A stretch of 19,101 nt of DNA from assembly GCA_934427095.1 (NCBI GenBank), contig CAKRYM010000011.1:1-19101 (forward strand). The letters run 5' to 3'. The first letter of the stretch is position 1, and each line of letters begins with the position of its first letter. Shown here in pieces: positions 15,506 to 19,101 of this stretch. The position numbers and the translations under genes are program-made. The stretch is from an uncultured Bacillota bacterium. Its GTDB lineage: Bacteria > Bacillota > Dehalobacteriia > UBA4068. The notes under the pieces were generated by a model. That model worked only from the letters and a program-made list of their open reading frames with translations, did not search any database and was not told where the DNA came from.

Positions 15506-16827
15506 GAAGCCTTTATCTTAAGATAAGAAAAACATGGGCAGGGCTCAGCCTAACCCAGAAAATAAACGCGCTGTTTTTGCTTTATGCTTGCGGGCTTTTT
15601 CCCTTGCTAGGCGGAGAGTATACGGGAATTACCTTGAGAAAGACCTTGCTCATCCTGATTCCGTCTTTGCTATGGGCGGGCGCTTTGCTACTAGCGAAGG
15701 AAAAACCGCGCCTTTTTCCCCTCGGCGGCGTAGAATGGGCTCTGGGAGGATTTTGGCTTTGGGCGGGGGTAGCTGCTTTATGCTCCCCCTTTGGCTGGTC
15801 TGCTTTCCTGGGTGTAGGGCGTAGCGGCGGTTGGCTGGGGTTAAGCTTTTTCTTACTCCTCTGGTGGTTGGGACGAGCTTGGGGCAAAGGGTACCCTAAA
15901 CTATGGTTAACCGCCCTTGCTGGCAGCCTTTTGCTTATGAATGGCGTGGGCATCTGCCAATTATTAGGTTTCAATCCCTTGGGCCTTTATCCGCCGGGGG
16001 TTGGGTATCAGGATGGGGACATACTCTATCGCGGGACGTTTTTAACCACCATTGGCAATACGGGGCAGTTGAGCGCCTTTTATTGTTTGGCTTTTCCTTT
16101 GCTCCTTTTTTCTTGGCCTAAGGAAAGAACGCCTTTGCGTTATCTTTGGCTCCTGGCCATCCTTTCTACTTTGCCCATCCTTTACTTGGCGAAATTGGAC
16201 GCGGCTTGGCTAGGGTTAGGCTTGGGACTACCCTTGGTTTTTGCCTTAAGCCGTAAAGAAAAGAAAATTCGTTGGCTCAGCCTAGCTGTTTATGGGTTGC
16301 TGTTGTGCGGCGGTTTGCTGTGGCTTTGGCAATACAGCGGCGAAAACGTAACCTTGCAGGAAGCGTCCTTTTTGTTGCATGGTCAGTGGGACCCTAGTTT
16401 TGGGTCGCAGCGTTTGGGGGTTTGGGCAAACACTTGGCAGATGATACAGGAAAGGCCTTGGCTGGGCTTTGGGCCGGATTGTTTTGCCTTGGCTTATGCG
16501 GACCATTTCCCTGGCGGCGCCAATTGGGACGCTGCCCATAATGAATATTTGGGCTATTGGTGCGATCTGGGATTGCCTGGCTTGTTGGCTTATGTGAGCG
16601 CTTTACTGCTTTCTTTTGTCACTTTCTTACGGCGGCAGCAAACAGCTGGGGCGGCCATGCTCCTTTGTTATGGGTTGCAAGGCCTGTTCAGCTTTCCTAC
16701 CTTTTTGGTGGCCCCGCTGTTTTGGCTTTTTGGGGGAATCCTTTGGGGAGAATCAGCGGAAAGAGGGGAAAATTTTCTTGTTTCTCATGAAAAAGCATGG
16801 TACAGTAAAATTGAGGCAAGGGAATGA
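15502..16827 (+). CDS. O-antigen ligase family (Wzy_C-like) membrane protein
   Basis: 441-residue polytopic membrane protein with around ten to eleven predicted helices, resembling the WaaL/Wzy group that ligates or polymerises surface polysaccharide from lipid carriers. Family marks: RGTFLTTIGNTGQLSAFY (178-195, like the GT-x-GNPN motif), RLGVWANTWQMIQERPWLGF (304-323), and AAHNEYLGYWCDLGLPGLLA (344-363), the conserved large external loop containing HNxYL. The C-terminus is charged. Start taken at ATG 15502, which overlaps the spoIID stop; the open frame extends further left only inside spoIID. The ribosome site is poor (AGGGA directly before the ATG), fitting coupled translation. In a Gram-positive type cell its polymer would be a capsule or teichoic-like chain, but this cannot be told. 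Confidence 0.85.
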   Translation: MRSLYLKIRKTWAGLSLTQKINALFLLYACGLFPLLGGEYTGITLRKTLLILIPSLLWAGALLLAKEKPRLFPLGGVEWALGGFWLWAGVAALCSPFGWSAFLGVGRSGGWLGLSFFLLLWWLGRAWGKGYPKLWLTALAGSLLLMNGVGICQLLGFNPLGLYPPGVGYQDGDILYRGTFLTTIGNTGQLSAFYCLAFPLLLFSWPKERTPLRYLWLLAILSTLPILYLAKLDAAWLGLGLGLPLVFALSRKEKKIRWLSLAVYGLLLCGGLLWLWQYSGENVTLQEASFLLHGQWDPSFGSQRLGVWANTWQMIQERPWLGFGPDCFALAYADHFPGGANWDAAHNEYLGYWCDLGLPGLLAYVSALLLSFVTFLRRQQTAGAAMLLCYGLQGLFSFPTFLVAPLFWLFGGILWGESAERGENFLVSHEKAWYSKIEARE

Positions 16828-16859
16828 ATAAATACCTTGGCGGAAAGGAGTAATGTTTC

Positions 16860-17483
16860 ATGTATCATTGTGCGGAATGTAGCAAACACGGTTGTGAGAA
16901 ACACGATATGGAACAGACCATGACTTGCTGCCCTTGTAAGGAAGAAGAAATACAAACCCAAGCCAAGGCTCTTTATGCAGAGGAGGAGAATCACCGTCTG
17001 GCCTTATCCGCCGCTTTGGTGGAGGCTGAAGGCTACGGGGTTCTTTGCCGAATGGAGGAAATCATGCTCTTTGCCAAAAAAGCCGGCTTTCAAAAGATCG
17101 GCCTGGTTTTTTGCGTTGGGTTTAAAGAGGAAGCCCGTACGGTAAGCCGTATTCTACGGCATAATGGGTTTGAAGTGGTTTCTGTGGCTTGTAAGAATGG
17201 GGATATTCCCAAATCTAGCCTAGGCGTAAAAGACGAACAGACTTTATCCGGTTGCGGTCGGGAAACCATGTGTAATCCCATTGGTCAGGCCTTGCTCATG
17301 AATAAGGAAAAGGTTGAGCTCAATGTTTTACTAGGCTTATGCGTAGGCCATGATTCTTTGGCTTTAAAATATTTAGAAGCCCCAGCCACCATTTTAGGGG
17401 TAAAAGACCGGGTGACCGGGCATAACCCCATGGCCGCTATTTATTTGGCTGATGGTTATTACAAAAAACGCTTTTTTAAATAA
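16860..17483 (+). CDS. DUF1847 domain-containing, cysteine-rich protein
   Basis: 207-residue soluble protein matching the DUF1847 group, uncharacterised proteins common in anaerobic bacteria and predicted to bind metal. The N-terminus has six cysteines, C4-x2-C7, C12, C23, C24 and C26, with nearby histidines, consistent with a metal cluster or zinc site. Further conserved parts: AKKAGFQKIGLVFCVGFKEE, a stretch with SGCGRETMCNPIGQALLMNK, LLGLCVGHDSLALKYLEAP and VKDRVTGHNPMAAIYL, which is the usual C-terminal pattern. AAGGAG (16845-16850) lies 9 bases before the ATG. The gene follows the O-antigen-ligase gene by 32 bases, so it may share that transcript, but no functional link is evident. The family has no known reaction; a redox or metal-handling role is only a guess. 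Confidence 0.88.
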   Translation: MYHCAECSKHGCEKHDMEQTMTCCPCKEEEIQTQAKALYAEEENHRLALSAALVEAEGYGVLCRMEEIMLFAKKAGFQKIGLVFCVGFKEEARTVSRILRHNGFEVVSVACKNGDIPKSSLGVKDEQTLSGCGRETMCNPIGQALLMNKEKVELNVLLGLCVGHDSLALKYLEAPATILGVKDRVTGHNPMAAIYLADGYYKKRFFK

Positions 17484-17496
17484 ATGGTGATAAGAG

Positions 17497-17533
17497 AAAA
17501 ACGCTCCCTGGTTTGACCAGGGAGCGTTTTTTT
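17497..17533. terminator. bidirectional intrinsic terminator between the DUF1847 gene and the permease gene
   Basis: A 15-base-pair hairpin (17497-17511 with 17517-17531, loop TTTGA) with a T7 run at its right end and an A run at its left, so it can stop transcription from both sides. The stop codon of the permease gene directly overlaps its right edge. Confidence 0.92.
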
Positions 17534-18062
17534 ATGGATTCTGTTTCGTTTTCGCGCCTGCTTTATCTTGTTGATTTTGCGCCCTTTGGTCTTGGTTGAT
17601 ATGCTGGGCGCGGACTTTGTAAATGACATTGACGATTGCTGCAATGATGGGTCCTAAAATCAGGCCGGGCAAGCCTAGCAGGAGAATGCCCAGAATAGCG
17701 GCACCTAAGGCCACCAACGGCCGAATTCCCATGGCTTTCCCAGAAATAATGGGGTCTAAGATTTGCCGCACCACCACTAAGCCCACATATAATAAGCCAA
17801 TTTTAATGGCCATAGACGTATTCCCATTACAGGCCGCAATAATGGCCCAGGGTACAAAGACGATGCCGCTGCCTAATACGGGAATGAATTCCAGCAGGGA
17901 AATGCCGAGCGCGATCAGGAAAGCCAATTTAACGCCGAAAAGGGTCAAGGCGACGGAAATCACCACTAGGTTTAACAGGAAAAAGATGAGCTGAGCTTTG
18001 AGCCAGCCCAAGCCCAGATGCAAAAAACCATCCACATAATCAAGAAAGCGACTTTTGCTCAT
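17532..18062 (-). CDS. short AI-2E family transporter (YtvI-like, C-terminal half only)
   Basis: 176-residue membrane protein that matches only the C-terminal half of the AI-2E/PerM family (usually 340-380 residues), closest in pattern to YtvI of spore formers. Visible: WLKAQLIFFLLNLVVISVAL, the signature EFIPVLGSGIVFVPWAI (58-74), VVVRQILDPIISGKAMGIRP and the glycine-rich GLPGLILGPIIAAIV, then a hydrophilic Gln/Lys-rich tail. About five helices remain. The start is well supported by AGGAGG (18073-18068) 5 bases before the ATG, and by a consensus promoter a short way upstream, so it looks like a real, expressed short gene rather than an accidental fragment. No N-terminal half is found upstream. 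Transport activity by the half protein, perhaps as an oligomer, is inference. Confidence 0.83.
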   Translation of the reverse strand: MSKSRFLDYVDGFLHLGLGWLKAQLIFFLLNLVVISVALTLFGVKLAFLIALGISLLEFIPVLGSGIVFVPWAIIAACNGNTSMAIKIGLLYVGLVVVRQILDPIISGKAMGIRPLVALGAAILGILLLGLPGLILGPIIAAIVNVIYKVRAQHINQDQRAQNQQDKAGAKTKQNP

Positions 18063-18100
18063 CCTGTCCTCCTTTGCTAAGTGTCTTAGAAGTTAACCGT

Positions 18101-18129
18101 ATTTTATCATAGCGCAATGATCCGGTCAA
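18101..18129 (-). promoter_or_regulatory. sigma-A-type promoter for the short AI-2E gene
   Basis: On the minus strand: TTGACC (18129-18124), a 17-base spacer, then TAAAAT (18106-18101). Predicted start is near 18094, giving a leader of about 32 bases with AGGAGG just before the ATG. Confidence 0.65.
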
Positions 18130-18215
18130 ATATCCTTTACCCTTTTCTATGGAAAAATGAACGGCTTCATGAACGGTGCTTTCCTTGTTTTCGACGGTCT
18201 TTGTAAAGGGGCCTA

Positions 18216-18224
18216 TGCTATACT
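18216..18224 (+). promoter_or_regulatory. extended -10 promoter for glgB
   Basis: TGCTATACT (TGN followed by TATACT, one mismatch to TATAAT) at 18216-18224, with no good -35 box at the standard distance. Predicted start is near 18231, about 31 bases before the glgB ATG. It is divergent from the permease promoter in the same 199-base gap. Confidence 0.5.
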
Positions 18225-18261
18225 AAACAGAAGAGCAATAATCGCAGAGAAGGGGTACTTT

Positions 18262-19101
18262 ATGACAGCTTGGCAACGGTTTGATCAACGCTATGGGGCG
18301 CATCCTGGGGTTTGTCAGAAAAAGAAAGGGGTGTGGTTTTCCCTTTTCGCACCGGAGGCAGAACAGGTCATGCTGGTGGGGGATTTTAATTTTTGGGATT
18401 CCACCACCCACCCGATGGAAAAAGCAAAGGATGGAAGCTGGCGTTTATTCGTCCCTTGTTTGCAAGCCGGGGAGCGATATCAATATGATCTTTTGACCAA
18501 AGCAGGCGTCTGGCAGCGAAAAACAGACCCTTGCGGTTATTGGGCGGATCTGCGACCGGAAAACGCCTCTAGAGTTTGGGATCATTCTACCTATGCTTGG
18601 CAAGACGACTCCTACTTGGCAAAGCGGCGTACTTTACCCCATTTCAGCCGGCCGATATTAATCTATGAGTTGCACGCCGCTTCCTGGCAGAGACATGAGG
18701 ATAACCGCTTCCTTTCCTGGCAGGAGCTGGCGGATAGATTAATTCTCTACGTGCAGGAAATGGGGTATACCCATATTGAGCTTCTGCCGGTGATGGAACA
18801 TCCTCTAGACTCTTCCTGGGGTTATCAGATTACCGGCTATTACAGCACCACCTCCCGCTTCGGGGACCCGGACGGACTAAAATATTTGGTGGATCGTTGC
18901 CATCAGGCGGATATTGGCGTGTTGCTGGATTGGGTGCCGGGGCATTTTTGTAAGGACGAGCATGGCTTAAGCCATTTCGACGGCAGCCAACTCTTTGAAA
19001 AAGAAGAACATTGCCAATGGGGGACGTTGAAATTCGATTTTAGCCGGGAAATGGTTTGCGATTTTCTTTGGAGCAACGCCCTGTTTTGGCTGGAAGAATA
19101 C
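18262..19101 (+). CDS. glgB: 1,4-alpha-glucan branching enzyme, 3' end outside window
   Basis: First 280 residues of a GH13 glycogen branching enzyme, which cuts an alpha-1,4 chain and re-attaches it as an alpha-1,6 branch. The frame stays open to the last base. An N-terminal CBM48 domain is seen (VWFSLFAPEAEQVMLVGDFN, about 24-43), with no extra N1 domain before it, so it is the short form. Then come the catalytic-barrel patterns IYELHAASW, MGYTHIELLPVMEHPLD, SWGYQITGYYSTTSRFGDP and the conserved region I LLDWVPGHF. A WGTLKFDFSRE segment stands where GTLNFDY-type sequence is usual. The nucleophile and later motifs are beyond the edge. Start ATG 18262 has AAGGGG about 6 bases upstream. No other glycogen gene is in view, but glgC/D/A could follow. 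Confidence 0.95.
   Translation, partial: MTAWQRFDQRYGAHPGVCQKKKGVWFSLFAPEAEQVMLVGDFNFWDSTTHPMEKAKDGSWRLFVPCLQAGERYQYDLLTKAGVWQRKTDPCGYWADLRPENASRVWDHSTYAWQDDSYLAKRRTLPHFSRPILIYELHAASWQRHEDNRFLSWQELADRLILYVQEMGYTHIELLPVMEHPLDSSWGYQITGYYSTTSRFGDPDGLKYLVDRCHQADIGVLLDWVPGHFCKDEHGLSHFDGSQLFEKEEHCQWGTLKFDFSREMVCDFLWSNALFWLEEY

Noticed and set aside
17532..18062. Short AI-2E gene as a pseudogene fragment
   Set aside because: It has an intact frame, a strong ribosome site at its own start and a consensus promoter immediately upstream, so it is kept as a gene.
1..19101. CRISPR arrays, insertion sequences, prophage or integrative element
   Set aside because: No spaced repeats, transposase, integrase or terminal repeats were seen; all genes look like core chromosomal genes with similar base composition.

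Overview
The window is about 19 kb of chromosome from an anaerobic-looking, low-to-mid GC Bacillota (Firmicutes), probably Clostridia or Negativicutes. The reasons are strong AGGAGG-type ribosome binding sites, a cdaA-cdaR-glmM cell-wall signalling cluster, a SpoIID-family protein, a YtvI-like (AI-2E family) membrane protein and a DUF1847 protein. I cannot place it at genus level. I see no tRNA, rRNA, transposase, phage gene or CRISPR array. Coding density is very high and no gap without a gene exceeds 300 bases.

Layout. (1) Positions 1-4787, plus strand: a tight run of gpmI (5' end cut off by the window), a class II aldolase, an uncharacterised fold-type II PLP enzyme and a threonine-synthase-like PLP enzyme. 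glyA follows at 4876-6108 from its own promoter, whose -10 box overlaps the stop codon of the gene before it. (2) 6178-7922, minus strand: feoA, yqeY and an EamA/DMT exporter. A strong promoter for yqeY and the exporter lies across the end of feoA. (3) 8050-13123, plus strand: cdaA, cdaR, a COG2509-like FAD protein and glmM, the first three with overlapping stop and start codons. (4) murA on the minus strand (13198-14451), back to back with spoIID (plus), which overlaps an O-antigen-ligase-family membrane protein; a DUF1847 protein follows. (5) A half-length YtvI/AI-2E-type permease on the minus strand, divergent from glgB, which runs off the right edge.

How the genes fit together. Group 1 links lower glycolysis (phosphoglycerate) with serine/glycine/threonine-type amino acid chemistry, but the substrates of its three middle enzymes are not evident. 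Group 3 joins c-di-AMP synthesis (CdaA with its regulator CdaR) to the first committed steps of UDP-GlcNAc supply (GlmM). MurA then uses UDP-GlcNAc for peptidoglycan, and SpoIID cuts peptidoglycan in spore formers, so 8-15.5 kb is largely a cell-wall region. Three convergent gene pairs (glyA/exporter, glmM/murA, DUF1847/permease) each share one near-perfect hairpin with T tracts on both sides, acting as two-way terminators.

Most of the window is housekeeping. The least explained parts are the aldolase plus twin PLP-enzyme operon, the FAD protein inside the c-di-AMP operon, the cysteine-rich SpoIID, and the permease that has only the C-terminal half of its family.
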